From NCBI GenBank assembly GCA_965205055.1, contig OZ242030.1, forward strand, positions 4,154,001 to 4,218,000: 64,000 nt of DNA, in the 5' to 3' direction. Source of the DNA: CBDBBY01 sp965205055. Lineage in GTDB: Bacteria; Pseudomonadota; Alphaproteobacteria; Rhodobacterales; Rhodobacteraceae. Numbering within the stretch: the stretch's first letter is position 1; each line of letters begins with the position of its first letter. Position numbers and translations under genes: made by a program. The notes beneath the pieces were generated by a model, which was given only the letters and a program-made list of their open reading frames with translations, made no database searches and was not told where the DNA came from. Shown here piece by piece: positions 17,757 through 27,068 of the stretch.

Positions 17757-18215
17757 ATGAACATTAGCAACGCTCTGGATGTCAATACCACGCGCAGCCG
17801 GGTCTGGGAAGCGCTGCTGTCGCCAGATATCCTGTCGGCCTGCGCCCCGGGCTGCGAAAGCGCGGAACAGACCGGTGAGACCAGCTACCGCGCCGTCATC
17901 GCCATGGGCGTGGCGGGCATGCAGCTGCGGTTCAACCTGGTCATTGATCTGGAAGAGATCGCGCCGCAGGACCGCATTCTGGCGCGGATCCAGGGCGAGG
18001 AAGGCGGACGGGCCAGTTCCGTTCGCGCTGCGGCAGAGGTGACGTTGACCGGCGACGCGGACGGGCCCACGGGCATGGCCATGTCGTCCGATGTCGCGCT
18101 GACCGGGCGGCTGGGCAAATTCGGCATGGGCATGATGAAAAAGCTGGCGGGCCGGCTGTCGGCGGATTTCAACCGCAACTTCAAGGCTGCGCTAGAGGCC
18201 GGAGACGGGGCATGA
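17757..18215 (+). CDS. coxG: CoxG/SRPBCC-domain protein
   Basis: A 152-residue member of the CoxG (carbon monoxide dehydrogenase subunit G, SRPBCC fold) family. Such proteins accompany molybdenum hydroxylases and help anchor or mature them. The family pattern is visible: RSRVWEALLSPDILSACAPG at the N-terminus and the terminal helix KLAGRLSADFNRNF. The start at 17757 (ATG after GGGGTCTGAT) is chosen over the upstream in-frame codon at 17679. It overlaps the next gene by 4 bases, so it belongs to the hydroxylase operon. Confidence 0.9.
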   Translation: MNISNALDVNTTRSRVWEALLSPDILSACAPGCESAEQTGETSYRAVIAMGVAGMQLRFNLVIDLEEIAPQDRILARIQGEEGGRASSVRAAAEVTLTGDADGPTGMAMSSDVALTGRLGKFGMGMMKKLAGRLSADFNRNFKAALEAGDGA

Positions 18216-19051
18216 CGCGACCCCGCGATATCGCGGCGGCGCTGGGCGGTGTGCGGGCGGGCGGGCGCCCGATTGCCGGCGGCGCGACGCTGGTCGCGAT
18301 GATGAATGCCGGGCTGGCGGCGCCGGACCGGCTGGTGGCATTGAAATCGGTTCCCGAATTGCGGCGGTTCCAGCGCCGGGCCGACGGCACCGCCGTGATC
18401 GGCGCGGCCCGCACGCATCACGAGACCGCCGAATTGTCGGAGTTCGATTCCGGGCAGCGCGTCGTCGCCCTGGCCGCCGGTCAGATCGCCAACCCGGCCG
18501 TGCGCAACATGGGCACCATGGGCGGGTCGATCGCGTTTTCCGACCCTGCGGCGGATTATCCGGCGGCCTTGGTGGCGGCGCAGGCCGAGGTTGAGATCAC
18601 CGGCGCGTCCGGAGCCCGAATGGTGCCCGCCGCCGAGTTTTTCACCGACTGGTACACGACCGCGCTGAACGAAGGCGAGTTGGTGACCGCCGTCCACCTG
18701 CCGCCGGGGCCCGGCGGGGCCGGCGCCGCCTATCGCAAGCTGGCCAAGACACATGGCGATCTGGCGGTCTGTTCAGTCGCCATCGTGCTGGCCGGATCGG
18801 CGCGGCGCCTGACCCACCTGTCCCTGGCCGTCGGCGGCTGCGGCCCCGCGCCGCTGGCCGCGCCCGACGAGGCCGCCGCGATGGTCGGCGGACCGCTGGA
18901 CTCTGGGCTCGACGCGCTGACGGCGGCGTTGGTGACACAGGCGGATCCGCCCGACGACGTGCGCGGCAGCGCCGATTACCGGCTGCGCATCATCCCGCGC
19001 ATGGTGGGGGCCGCTATCGCGGATGCGTTGCGGGAGGCCGGCGGTGACTGA
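18212..19051 (+). CDS. coxM: Molybdenum hydroxylase FAD-binding subunit (CoxM-type)
   Basis: The 279-residue medium subunit of a xanthine-oxidase-family hydroxylase. It carries the FAD that passes electrons from the Fe-S subunit. Visible are AGGATLVAMMNAGL (FAD pyrophosphate-binding AGGT-like motif) near residue 25, the second FAD motif NMGTMGGSIAFSDPAADYP, and the C-terminal CO-dehydrogenase flavoprotein domain. It overlaps coxG by 4 bases and the Fe-S subunit gene by 8 bases, which implies translational coupling. Together with the next two genes it forms the L-M-S hydroxylase. Confidence 0.93.
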   Translation: MTRPRDIAAALGGVRAGGRPIAGGATLVAMMNAGLAAPDRLVALKSVPELRRFQRRADGTAVIGAARTHHETAELSEFDSGQRVVALAAGQIANPAVRNMGTMGGSIAFSDPAADYPAALVAAQAEVEITGASGARMVPAAEFFTDWYTTALNEGELVTAVHLPPGPGGAGAAYRKLAKTHGDLAVCSVAIVLAGSARRLTHLSLAVGGCGPAPLAAPDEAAAMVGGPLDSGLDALTAALVTQADPPDDVRGSADYRLRIIPRMVGAAIADALREAGGD

Positions 19052-19517
19052 GGCGGCGGATCTTGACATCAATGACACGCCCCGGCGGGTGATGGCTGAT
19101 GCGGACACCACGCTGTTGACCGCGCTGCGCGACCAATTGGGCCTTTTGGCGGCCAAGCGCGGCTGCAACCAGGGCGTCTGCGGTGCCTGCACGGTCTGGG
19201 TCGACGGCGTCCCGCACCGGTCGTGCCTGACGCTGGCGGGGCTGTGCGAAGGGCAGGCGATCACGACGCTGGAAGGGCTGAACACGGATGCGCAGACCCG
19301 GGCATTGCAGGCGAAGCTGGTGGAAAAGGGCGCGTTTCAGTGCGGCTTCTGTGCGCCGGGCATGGTAATGGCGCTGCGCCATTTCGTCGCCGCCGCCGGG
19401 CCGGACAGCACCGGCGCGGATGTGCGGCGCGCAATCTCGGGCAATCTCTGCCGCTGCACCGGTTACGTGAAGATCATCGAAGCGGTGGAAGAACTGCTGG
19501 CGGAGGCGCGGACATGA
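19044..19517 (+). CDS. coxS: Molybdenum hydroxylase 2Fe-2S subunit (CoxS-type)
   Basis: The 157-residue small subunit with two 2Fe-2S clusters. The plant-ferredoxin-type site is C.....C..C in KRGCNQGVCGACTVW with a further Cys in RSCLTLA. The second site is CGFCAPG plus CRCTGYV. The start is a GTG at 19044 overlapping coxM; the frame upstream to 19023 is not needed. The subunit relays electrons from the molybdenum site in CoxL to FAD in CoxM. It is intact and of typical length. Confidence 0.95.
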   Translation: MTEAADLDINDTPRRVMADADTTLLTALRDQLGLLAAKRGCNQGVCGACTVWVDGVPHRSCLTLAGLCEGQAITTLEGLNTDAQTRALQAKLVEKGAFQCGFCAPGMVMALRHFVAAAGPDSTGADVRRAISGNLCRCTGYVKIIEAVEELLAEART

Positions 19518-21790
19518 CCTATGACCGCCCGCTCGGCCAGCGCCAGCCGCAGCTTGACGCCATGAACCGGGTGACCGGGCGCGCGGTCTACATAGCCGAT
19601 CTTTACCGGCCTGGCATGCTGCACGGCGCGATCGCGCAGAGCGACTATGCCCATGCGCGCATCAAAGGCTATGACCTGACCGAGGCGCTGGCGGTCCCCG
19701 GCGTGGTCGCCGTCGTGACCGGCGAGGATTTCGACCTGAGCCACCGGATGGGCGCCTTCGTCAAGGACGAGATGGCGCTGGCCATCGACAAAGTGCGCTA
19801 TCTGGGTGAACCGGTGGCCGCCGTCGCCGCCGAAACCGAGGCCGCCGCGCGGCGGGCCGCGCAACTGATCATCGTCCATTACGAGGAACTGCCGGAACTG
19901 CTGACGCCAGAGGACGCGCTGGCCGCCGACGCGCCGCTGATCCACGAGGATCTGGGAAGCTATTTCAAAGTGTTCGACGCCGTCAGCCATGGCAACGTGC
20001 TGTCGGAAACCGAGATGCAATGCGGCGATGTGGACGCCGCTTGGGCCGAATGCGCGCATATCGTCGAGGGCGATTTCACCACGCAGCCGCAGGCGCATCT
20101 GTCGATCGAACCGGTGGGCGCGCTGGCAGAGGTGGATGCGAACGGGCAGATCAACCTCTGGTCCGCGAACCAATCGGTGCACCGGGTGCAAAGCTCTGTC
20201 AGCGAATCTCTAGGCATCTCGCAAACCCGCATCCGGTCGATGACCCCCGCCGTCGGCGCCGGGTTCGGCAATAAGATGGAGGCGCATATTCAGCCGATCA
20301 CCGTCGCGCTGGCGCTGAAATCCGGCCGCCCGGTCAAGCTGATCCTGACCCGGGAACAGGATTTTGAAACCGTCCGAGCGCGCCATCCGTTCAAGATCCG
20401 GATGAAGACCGGCGCGGCGGCGGACGGCAGGCTGATCGCCCGCCAGATCGAGGTGCTGCTGGAATGCGGCGCATATGGCGACGACAGCCCGGGCGTGCTG
20501 GGCTACTCGCTGTTGATGGCGCCGGGGCCCTACCGCATCCCGCATATCCGCAGCCGCGGGCGGCTGGTCTACACCAACCGCATGCGCTTCGGCGCCTATC
20601 GCGGGTTCGGCAATGTTCAGGTGACTTTCGCCGGTGAAAGCCAGATCGATCAGTTGGCCGATCTCTGCGGCCTCGACCCGGCAGAGATGCGGCTGAGAAA
20701 CATCCTGCGGTCCGGCGAAAGTTGGTTCACCGGCGCGCCCGTCGGGTCGAACGGGCTGCGCGACTGCATCGAACGGACGCGCGACGCCGCTGGCTGGGAT
20801 GCCGGAAAGCCGCTGGGCATGGCGGTCGCCGGGCAGATCAGCGGCCTTTTGGGCACCGGCGCCATCGTGCGGCTGCAGGAAGACGGCACCATCGTTCTTA
20901 GCACCGGCGCGGTGGATATCGGCCAGGGGTCGGACACCGTGCTGGCACAGCTGTGCGCCGACACGCTGCAGGTCCCGATCGAGATGGTGCGCGTGCCTGC
21001 GCCCGACACGGATCATTCGCCGTTCAACTGGGGCACCACCGCCAGCCGCGTCACCTTCATGACCGGCAAATCCGTTGTGCAGGCGGCCGGCGAGGTGGCC
21101 GCGAAGATCCGCGCCCAGGCTGCGGAAGTCTTCGACTGCGCGCCCGAAGACATGGAGCTGCTGCCGGGCGGCCGCGTTGGCATCGCGGGCACCGACAATG
21201 CCCAGCTGAGCTTTGCCGACATCGCCAAGCGCAGCCATTGGCGCGCCGGCGGGCCGATCATCGGCAGCCATTCCTGGGTCTTCGACACGCCGACGATCGA
21301 CCCTAAACGCGCGGTTGGCCGGGGCATGCCGTTTCAGCAGATCGGCGGGTTCAGCTTTGGCTGTGTCGCGGTCGAAATGGCGGTGGATGACGTCACCGGC
21401 AAAGCGTCGGTCGCCCGCGGTTGGAGTGCGATGGATGTAGGCCGCGCGGTCAACCCGATGACCTGCGAAGGGCAGATGGAAGGCGGCTTTGTCCAGGCCA
21501 TTGGCTATGCCCTGTCAGAAGAGATGGTCTGGGACGGCGCCCGGCTCGCGAACCCGTCGATGATGGACTACAAGGCGCCGACCGCGATGGAGGCCCCGCC
21601 GGTCGACTGCATTCTGGTCGAGGCGGCGGACCCTCAGGGGCCCTGCGGCGCCAAGGGGCTGGGCGAGATCTGCATGATCCCCGTGCCCGGCGCCATTGGC
21701 AACGCCATGCGGCGGCTGACCGGGCAGGTGATGCCGGATCTGCCCTATCATCCGGAGCGTGTTCTGAACGCCTTGGAGTCGGCCTCATGA
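19514..21790 (+). CDS. coxL: Molybdenum hydroxylase catalytic subunit (CoxL/XdhB-type)
   Basis: The 758-residue large subunit holding the molybdopterin-cytosine-dinucleotide site. Visible are GQRQPQLDAMNRVTGRAVYI at the start, GAGFGNKMEAH, the AYRGFGNVQVTFAGE segment where true CO dehydrogenases have AYRCSF, and the catalytic Glu loop GAKGLGEICMIP. The absence of the CO-type Cys motif argues for hydroxylation of an organic substrate, probably an N-heteroaromatic ring carbon, rather than CO oxidation. It overlaps its neighbours by 4 bases on each side. With the NicX-like dioxygenase it suggests ring hydroxylation followed by ring opening. Confidence 0.93.
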   Translation: MTYDRPLGQRQPQLDAMNRVTGRAVYIADLYRPGMLHGAIAQSDYAHARIKGYDLTEALAVPGVVAVVTGEDFDLSHRMGAFVKDEMALAIDKVRYLGEPVAAVAAETEAAARRAAQLIIVHYEELPELLTPEDALAADAPLIHEDLGSYFKVFDAVSHGNVLSETEMQCGDVDAAWAECAHIVEGDFTTQPQAHLSIEPVGALAEVDANGQINLWSANQSVHRVQSSVSESLGISQTRIRSMTPAVGAGFGNKMEAHIQPITVALALKSGRPVKLILTREQDFETVRARHPFKIRMKTGAAADGRLIARQIEVLLECGAYGDDSPGVLGYSLLMAPGPYRIPHIRSRGRLVYTNRMRFGAYRGFGNVQVTFAGESQIDQLADLCGLDPAEMRLRNILRSGESWFTGAPVGSNGLRDCIERTRDAAGWDAGKPLGMAVAGQISGLLGTGAIVRLQEDGTIVLSTGAVDIGQGSDTVLAQLCADTLQVPIEMVRVPAPDTDHSPFNWGTTASRVTFMTGKSVVQAAGEVAAKIRAQAAEVFDCAPEDMELLPGGRVGIAGTDNAQLSFADIAKRSHWRAGGPIIGSHSWVFDTPTIDPKRAVGRGMPFQQIGGFSFGCVAVEMAVDDVTGKASVARGWSAMDVGRAVNPMTCEGQMEGGFVQAIGYALSEEMVWDGARLANPSMMDYKAPTAMEAPPVDCILVEAADPQGPCGAKGLGEICMIPVPGAIGNAMRRLTGQVMPDLPYHPERVLNALESAS

Positions 21791-22620
21791 CGTTCCGCGA
21801 CTACGGACCTCAAGATGCCCTGTCCGAGATGGGCGCAAAGTATCACGATCAGGCCCTGGAGCTTGGCGCAGCCGCTCCGCCGCCGGAAACCCTCAGCTAC
21901 GGAGCCGACAGCTATCAGCGGGTGGATATCTACCGGGCGGCGGAGCCCGGGAGCGACGTGCTTATCTTTGCCCATGGCGGCGGCTGGACCAACGGCTACA
22001 AGGAATGGAACGCCTTCATGGCCGCGCCGGTGACAGCGGCGGGGATCACGTTCGTATCCATCGGCTACCGTCTGGCGCCGCAGCATGTCTTTCCCGCTTG
22101 CCTGCAGGATGCCGAGGACGCGGTAGCGCTGGTGCAGGACCGGATCGCCAGGTTCGGCGGGCGGGCGGACCGTTTGTTCCTGTCCGGCCATTCGGCCGGG
22201 GGCCATCTGGCGGCGCGGCTGGGCGTCGATCTGTCCTGGACCCAGGCCAAAGGCGTCGATTCCGCCGGCATAAGGGGGGTTCTGCCGATCTCCGGCACCT
22301 ATCTGTTCGGGCCGGACTCGGGGCTTTCGATGCGGCCGCGCTTTCTGGGCGCGGAAGACAGCGGCAATGACCGCGCGGCCAGTCCGATCCTGCACATCGC
22401 CGACAGCGCGCCGCCCTTCCTGCTGGCCGCTGGAGAGAAGGATTTCCCCCATCTCGTGCGCCAGATGCACGAGATGCAGGCGGCGCTGACCGCGCGGGGC
22501 GCCGCCGCCGAAACCTTGGTTCTGCCCGGCGCCGATCATTTCGGCGCGCATTTCGGGATCGCCGAAGCTGGGAGCCTCTGGCTCCACACGGCCAGCACAT
22601 GGATGGCCCAGCAAGAATAA
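21787..22620 (+). CDS. Alpha/beta hydrolase (kynurenine-formamidase-like)
   Basis: A 277-residue alpha/beta hydrolase of the esterase/arylformamidase group. It has the oxyanion motif HGGGWTNGYKEW, the nucleophile elbow GHSAGGHLAARL, a late Asp region (AAGEKDFPHL) and the His in GADHFGAHFG. In this operon it could remove a formyl group or hydrolyse an amide from the ring-opened product (the NicD-like role after NicX). That is inference from context. The ATG at 21787 overlaps the coxL stop. Confidence 0.88.
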   Translation: MTFRDYGPQDALSEMGAKYHDQALELGAAAPPPETLSYGADSYQRVDIYRAAEPGSDVLIFAHGGGWTNGYKEWNAFMAAPVTAAGITFVSIGYRLAPQHVFPACLQDAEDAVALVQDRIARFGGRADRLFLSGHSAGGHLAARLGVDLSWTQAKGVDSAGIRGVLPISGTYLFGPDSGLSMRPRFLGAEDSGNDRAASPILHIADSAPPFLLAAGEKDFPHLVRQMHEMQAALTARGAAAETLVLPGADHFGAHFGIAEAGSLWLHTASTWMAQQE

Positions 22621-22652
22621 CCGCACGAGACAACTCAAAAGGAGGAAAACAC

Positions 22653-23828
22653 ATGAAAAAACTGCTGCGGAAACTGACCTTGGCGTCGCTCTTGAGCGGC
22701 GCGATGGCGCTGGCCGCCCAGGCGGCGGATCCGGTGCGGATCGGGTTTGGCTATGCCAAAACAGGGATCTTTTCCCAAGCCGCCAACAGCCAGGTCAAGA
22801 CCTATGAATTTTGGCGCGATCAGGTGAACGAGGACGGCGGGCTGAATGTCGGCGGCGAGAAGCGCATGATCGAGTTCGTCTGGTATGATGACGAAAGCAA
22901 CCCGGCAAAGGCGGCCCAGATCTATGAGCGGCTGATCACGTCGGACAAGGTCGAACTGCTGCTGGCCCCTTGGGGCACGCCGATGCATCTGGCCATTGCC
23001 GGCGTCGTGGAAAAGCACAAATTCCCGGTGATCGGCAATTCGGCGGCGTCTATGGCGCTGAACGAGGCCGACCTGAACTATATGTGGTTCGTCACTCCTC
23101 ATATCCCCGACCGGATGGCTGGAGAACTGGCGGCGTTCGCGAAAGAGGTCGGCGTCACCAGCGCCGCCGTGATTACCAACGCCCTGCCCTACACGCAGGA
23201 AGCACGGCAATTCCTGCTGCCCGCGCTGGATGAGATCGGCATCGACGTGGTGGTCGAGGAGCAGTATCCGCCGGATATCCGCGACATGACTGCAATGCTG
23301 ACGGCGGTGAAGGAATCGGGCGCCGATGGCGTGCTTGGACTGGCCTATCCTGGCGACAGCTTTCTCTACATGGCGCAGGCCAAGGAGCTTGGGATTTTGG
23401 ACATCCCGTTCCAGCTTCTCTTGATCGGGCCCTCGATCCCGGCCTTCAAACAGGCGAATGGCGAAGCGGTCGAGGGGCTGGTGACCATGGGGCATTGGGC
23501 GCCCGATGGCAACACCAATCCCGGGTCGGCGGAGTTCTACGCCGCATATACCGAGCGATTCGGCGAAGAACCGGATTACCTCGATAGCGCCGAGAGCGTG
23601 ACCTCGCTGCAGATCTTCGAGGCCGTCGTCGCGACGGCTGGACTGGATCGGGAAAAGTTCCGCGAGGAAATGGTCAACGGCGAATTCGACACGATCGTGG
23701 GCAAGATCAGGTTCGACGGTTCCGTGAACGCCACGACGAAGTCGGGCTTCATTCAGTTCCAGGGCGACACGGTCAGAACCGTGTGGCCACCGGAGGACGC
23801 GACCGGCACGTACATGCCAAGGAACTGA
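22653..23828 (+). CDS. ABC transporter substrate-binding protein (Liv/amide type)
   Basis: A 391-residue periplasmic binding protein of the branched-chain amino acid/aromatic-acid type, with a signal peptide (KKLLRKLTLASLLSGAMALA, cleavage after AQA). The mature domain starts DPVRIGFGYAKTGIFS, and a KVELLLAPWGTPMH hinge and type-1 periplasmic fold follow. A strong GGAGG lies upstream of the ATG. It opens the transporter part of the island operon and should bind the island's substrate; this family often takes up aromatic acids, urea or amides rather than leucine. Confidence 0.92.
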   Translation: MKKLLRKLTLASLLSGAMALAAQAADPVRIGFGYAKTGIFSQAANSQVKTYEFWRDQVNEDGGLNVGGEKRMIEFVWYDDESNPAKAAQIYERLITSDKVELLLAPWGTPMHLAIAGVVEKHKFPVIGNSAASMALNEADLNYMWFVTPHIPDRMAGELAAFAKEVGVTSAAVITNALPYTQEARQFLLPALDEIGIDVVVEEQYPPDIRDMTAMLTAVKESGADGVLGLAYPGDSFLYMAQAKELGILDIPFQLLLIGPSIPAFKQANGEAVEGLVTMGHWAPDGNTNPGSAEFYAAYTERFGEEPDYLDSAESVTSLQIFEAVVATAGLDREKFREEMVNGEFDTIVGKIRFDGSVNATTKSGFIQFQGDTVRTVWPPEDATGTYMPRN

Positions 23829-23885
23829 CGTGAACTGCTGCAGACGGGAGGGCTTTCGATTGATCTGATTTTCTCCAGCCAGCTT

Positions 23886-24740
23886 TTGGTGTCGGTGCTT
23901 TTTCTCGGCACCGTCTATGCGTTGACCGCCATCGGGCTCAATCTCGTCTACGGCACGCTTCGGCTTCTGAACATCGCCCATGGCGATCTGATCATGCTTG
24001 GGGCCTATGTCGGGTTCTGGGGCTTCTCGCTGTTCGCGATTTCGCCCTTTCTGTCGATGTTCGTGGCCGCCTTATTGGGGGCCGGGCTCGCACTGGTCAT
24101 CTACGCGCTCTTGCTGCGCCCGATGATTCAGCACGTGCCCGCCAACCAGTTGGAAGCAAATTCCCTGCTGATCTTTTTCGGCGTCTCGGTCGTGCTGCAG
24201 AACCTGACCAGCATGGCGTTTTCCGCCGATTCGCGCGCCTATCGCTATTTCGATGAAACGCTGGATCTGGGGCTCTTCACAATCTCCGAGGCGCGATTGG
24301 CCATTATGGTCATCGGGCTGGTGCTCTGCGGCTCCATCATCGCCGCGTTGCGGATGACGTCGTTCGGATTGGCGCTGTCGGCGCTGATCCAGAACCGGGT
24401 CGCCGCCTCGGTCGTGGGGGTCAATGTGCAAAAGGTGCAGATCGCCAGCCTGGCCGTCGGCTTTGCGCTGGCGATGTTCGCCGGCAGCCTGATGTCGATG
24501 ACGCTACAGGTTCAGCCGTTCATCGGGTTCACCTACACGATCGCGGCGTTTTTGGTCATCATCCTGGGCGGGCTGGGCAACATCCGCGGCGGCATCTTCG
24601 CGGGCTTCGTGCTTGCCGCGCTGGAAATCTACGGCAGCGCGGTGATTTCGCAGAACGCGCGGTCGATCCTGCTGTACGGTCTGTTCGTGCTGATCCTGGT
24701 GCTGCGCCCCGAAGGGCTGGCGGGCAGGCGGGCATCGTGA
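23886..24740 (+). CDS. livH: ABC transporter permease LivH-type
   Basis: Inner-membrane permease of the branched-chain amino acid family with about eight membrane segments. The family signature ALTAIGLNLVYGTLRLLNIA is at the N-terminus and IILGGLGNIRGGIFAGFVLA near the C-terminus. The first canonical start codon is TTG at 23886, but homologous N-termini usually carry the extra segment DLIFSSQLL. An ATT at 23859 with GGGAGGG just upstream would supply it, so an unusual ATT start is possible. It overlaps livM by 4 bases. Confidence 0.92.
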   Translation: MVSVLFLGTVYALTAIGLNLVYGTLRLLNIAHGDLIMLGAYVGFWGFSLFAISPFLSMFVAALLGAGLALVIYALLLRPMIQHVPANQLEANSLLIFFGVSVVLQNLTSMAFSADSRAYRYFDETLDLGLFTISEARLAIMVIGLVLCGSIIAALRMTSFGLALSALIQNRVAASVVGVNVQKVQIASLAVGFALAMFAGSLMSMTLQVQPFIGFTYTIAAFLVIILGGLGNIRGGIFAGFVLAALEIYGSAVISQNARSILLYGLFVLILVLRPEGLAGRRAS

Positions 24741-25642
24741 CGGGCGTCAGAAAGCTGATCGTGCCGTCCCTGGCTGCAATCGCGATCGGCGGCTACGCGC
24801 CCTTTGCGTCGGAATTCCACGTGATCCTGCTGCTGAACCTCTGCATGTGGGTGGCATTGGTGCAAAGCTGGAACGTCTTTTCCGGCCTCTCGGGCTATAT
24901 CTCGCTGGGCCATGTCGTGTTCTACGGCATCGGCGGCTATTTGTCGGCGGTTCTGTGGGGCGTCGTGCCGCTGCCGGTCGCCATTCTGGCCGGCGGCGCG
25001 CTGGCGGGGGTGATCGCGCTGGTGGTCGGCGGCGCGGTGTTGCGGGTCAAGGGCCCGTATTTCGTCATCCTGAGCTTCGGGTTCGCCGAATTCGTCAAAT
25101 TTGCCAGCTTGGAGATCGAGAACAGATCCGGCACGCCGGTGCGGATGCTGTTCGGCGGGCCGGACACGATCGCCATCTTCTATTACGTCTTCGCCCTGGC
25201 GTTGCTGTCCACGGTCCTGCTGTTCGTGGTCGCGCGGTCGCGCCTGGGCAAGGGGCTGATCGCGATCTCGGAAGACGAGACGACGGCGGCAACCATCGGC
25301 ATTCCGGTGCGGCGATACAAAATGATCGCTTATGGGCTTTCGGCGGTCATCCCGGCGATGGTTGGCGCGATCATCGTGTTCCGCACCCCGTTTTTCGAGG
25401 TGCTGAACATCTTCAACCCGGTCGTCAGTTTCACCATTGTGACCATGGCGATCATCGGCGGGCGGTCGGACGGGCGCGGCCCGATGCTGGGCGCGTTGTT
25501 CCTGGTGGTGCTGTCGGAAACGCTCTGGAGCACGGCGCCCCAGCTATACATGGTGCTGCTGGGCACGTTGTTGATCCTTTTCGTGCTGTTTCTTCCCGGC
25601 GGCATGGCGTCGCTGTTGTCGCGCGAAAGGGAACGGCTATGA
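24737..25642 (+). CDS. livM: ABC transporter permease LivM-type
   Basis: The second permease of the Liv-type importer, 301 residues with about eight to nine membrane segments. The family block NVFSGLSGYISLGHVVFYGI is near the N-terminus and FSFGFAEF-type LSFGFAEFVKFASLE in the middle; SEDETTAATIGIPVRRYKM is the cytoplasmic loop contacting the ATPases. The GTG start at 24737 overlaps livH, and the stop overlaps livG. With LivH it forms the translocation pore. Confidence 0.93.
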   Translation: MTGVRKLIVPSLAAIAIGGYAPFASEFHVILLLNLCMWVALVQSWNVFSGLSGYISLGHVVFYGIGGYLSAVLWGVVPLPVAILAGGALAGVIALVVGGAVLRVKGPYFVILSFGFAEFVKFASLEIENRSGTPVRMLFGGPDTIAIFYYVFALALLSTVLLFVVARSRLGKGLIAISEDETTAATIGIPVRRYKMIAYGLSAVIPAMVGAIIVFRTPFFEVLNIFNPVVSFTIVTMAIIGGRSDGRGPMLGALFLVVLSETLWSTAPQLYMVLLGTLLILFVLFLPGGMASLLSRERERL

Positions 25643-26361
25643 CCCTGTTGCAGGTCGATGCCGTCAGCCGGGCATTTGGCGGGCTAAAAGCGCTGGATTC
25701 GATCAGTTTCGAGGTGCAGGAAGGCGCCTGTCTGGGGCTGATGGGGGCGAACGGCGCGGGCAAGACCACGCTGTTTTCGATCATCGCCGGGCATCTGGCG
25801 CCCAGCTCGGGAACCATCCGGCTGGACGGACGGCCGATCACGGGCAAATCGCCCGACGCGCTCTGCCGGCTGGGCATCGCGCGGTCGTTTCAGATCGTGC
25901 GGCCGTTCCGCGCGCTGACGGTTCTGGAAAACGTGAAACTCGCGGCACTGTTCGGTCAGGGGCTGACCGACAAAGCGGCGGAGACGTTCGCCCGCGGCAT
26001 CATCGCCGACTGCGATCTGGCCGACCGGATGGACGAAGACGCGGGCAATTTGACGCTGGCCGCGCAGAAGCGGCTGGAACTCGCCCGCTGCCTGGGCAGC
26101 CGCCCGCGCATCATCCTGCTTGACGAGGTGATGGCCGGCCTGACCCCGCCCGAAGTGGCCGAGGTCGCGGATATCCTGACTCGGCTGAAGGCGCGCTATG
26201 GCCTGACCATTCTGATCGTCGAACACAACACCCATGTGGTGTCCGACCTGGCCGACCGCATCGTCGTGCTGCATTACGGGGTCAAACTGGCCGAAGGCAC
26301 GCCGGATGACATTGTCGCCCATGCCGACGTGCAGGCCGTCTATTTCGGAGAAGAGGCATGA
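25639..26361 (+). CDS. livG: ABC transporter ATPase LivG-type
   Basis: A 240-residue ATPase with Walker A (GANGAGKTTLFS), Q-loop region (RSFQIVRPF), Walker B (RIILLDEVMAGL) and H-loop (IVEHNTHVV). The usual ABC signature is altered to LTLAAQKRLELAR, where LivG proteins normally show a form like LS.GDQRRLEIAR. The change may weaken or merely vary the signature helix. It overlaps both neighbours by 4 bases and would pair with LivF to drive uptake. Confidence 0.93.
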   Translation: MTLLQVDAVSRAFGGLKALDSISFEVQEGACLGLMGANGAGKTTLFSIIAGHLAPSSGTIRLDGRPITGKSPDALCRLGIARSFQIVRPFRALTVLENVKLAALFGQGLTDKAAETFARGIIADCDLADRMDEDAGNLTLAAQKRLELARCLGSRPRIILLDEVMAGLTPPEVAEVADILTRLKARYGLTILIVEHNTHVVSDLADRIVVLHYGVKLAEGTPDDIVAHADVQAVYFGEEA

Positions 26362-27068
26362 GCGCGATCTTGTCCTTCGACGGGCTGACGGGCGGCTATG
26401 GCAAGATGCAGGTTCTGCACGATCTGACGGGCGATTTCGCCGCCGGGTCGGTCACATCCGTGCTGGGCGCCAACGGTGTCGGCAAATCGACGCTGATGCG
26501 GATGCTGGCCGGGCAGCTGACCCCGGCGGCGGGTACCATCCGCTATGAAGGGTCTCCGGTCGAACACCTGCCGGCCCATGCCCGCGTCGATGCCGGCATC
26601 GCCATGGTGCCCGAGGGGCGGATGATCTTTCCGGTGATGACGGTCGAGGAAAATCTGCTGATCGGTGCCACGGTGCCGCATGCACGCAAGGAAAAGACGC
26701 GCACGCTGGCCGAGATGTACGAGCTGTTCCCGCGCCTGGCCGAGCGCCGGTCGCAACTGGGCGGAACCCTGTCGGGCGGCGAACAGCAGATGCTGGCTAT
26801 AGGGCGGGCGCTGATGGCGCGCCCTCGGCTGGTGCTGCTGGACGAACCGACGCTGGGTCTGGCGCCGGTGATCGCGAAGCAGATCTTTGCTCTGGTCGGC
26901 CAGTTGCAGGCGCGGGGGCTGACGGTCGTGATGGCCGAACAGGATGTCAGCCGCTCGCTGGACGTGGCCGACCGGGCGATGGTGCTGGTCAATGGCGCAC
27001 TGGTGATGAACGACACCGCCGCAGCCGTGGGCGCGAACGCGGAACTGCGGCGGGCGATTGTCGGGTAG
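26358..27068 (+). CDS. livF: ABC transporter ATPase LivF-type
   Basis: A 236-residue ATPase and partner of LivG. It shows Walker A (GANGVGKSTLMRMLAG), the LivF block MVPEGRMIFPVMTVEENLLI, the signature LSGGEQQMLAIGRAL, Walker B (LVLLDEPTLGL) and the H/switch region MAEQDVSRSL. It closes the five-gene transporter unit. A 314-base gap with its own possible promoter separates it from the next gene. Confidence 0.94.
   Translation: MSAILSFDGLTGGYGKMQVLHDLTGDFAAGSVTSVLGANGVGKSTLMRMLAGQLTPAAGTIRYEGSPVEHLPAHARVDAGIAMVPEGRMIFPVMTVEENLLIGATVPHARKEKTRTLAEMYELFPRLAERRSQLGGTLSGGEQQMLAIGRALMARPRLVLLDEPTLGLAPVIAKQIFALVGQLQARGLTVVMAEQDVSRSLDVADRAMVLVNGALVMNDTAAAVGANAELRRAIVG

Noticed and set aside
20210..21271. 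353-codon minus-strand frame opposite coxL
   Set aside because: It is a shadow of the molybdenum hydroxylase gene, rich in Arg, His and Ala without motifs.
19514..21790. Aerobic CO dehydrogenase identity for the CoxLMS genes
   Set aside because: The large subunit has AYRGFG where true CO dehydrogenase has AYRCSF, and the context is aromatic degradation.
22635..23981. 448-codon minus-strand frame opposite the Liv binding protein
   Set aside because: It is a GC-rich shadow of a clear periplasmic binding protein; no domain, poor composition.
24847..25638. Plus-strand frame running into livG from within livM
   Set aside because: The upstream part is a shadow of livM; real livG starts at 25639 with a 4-base overlap.
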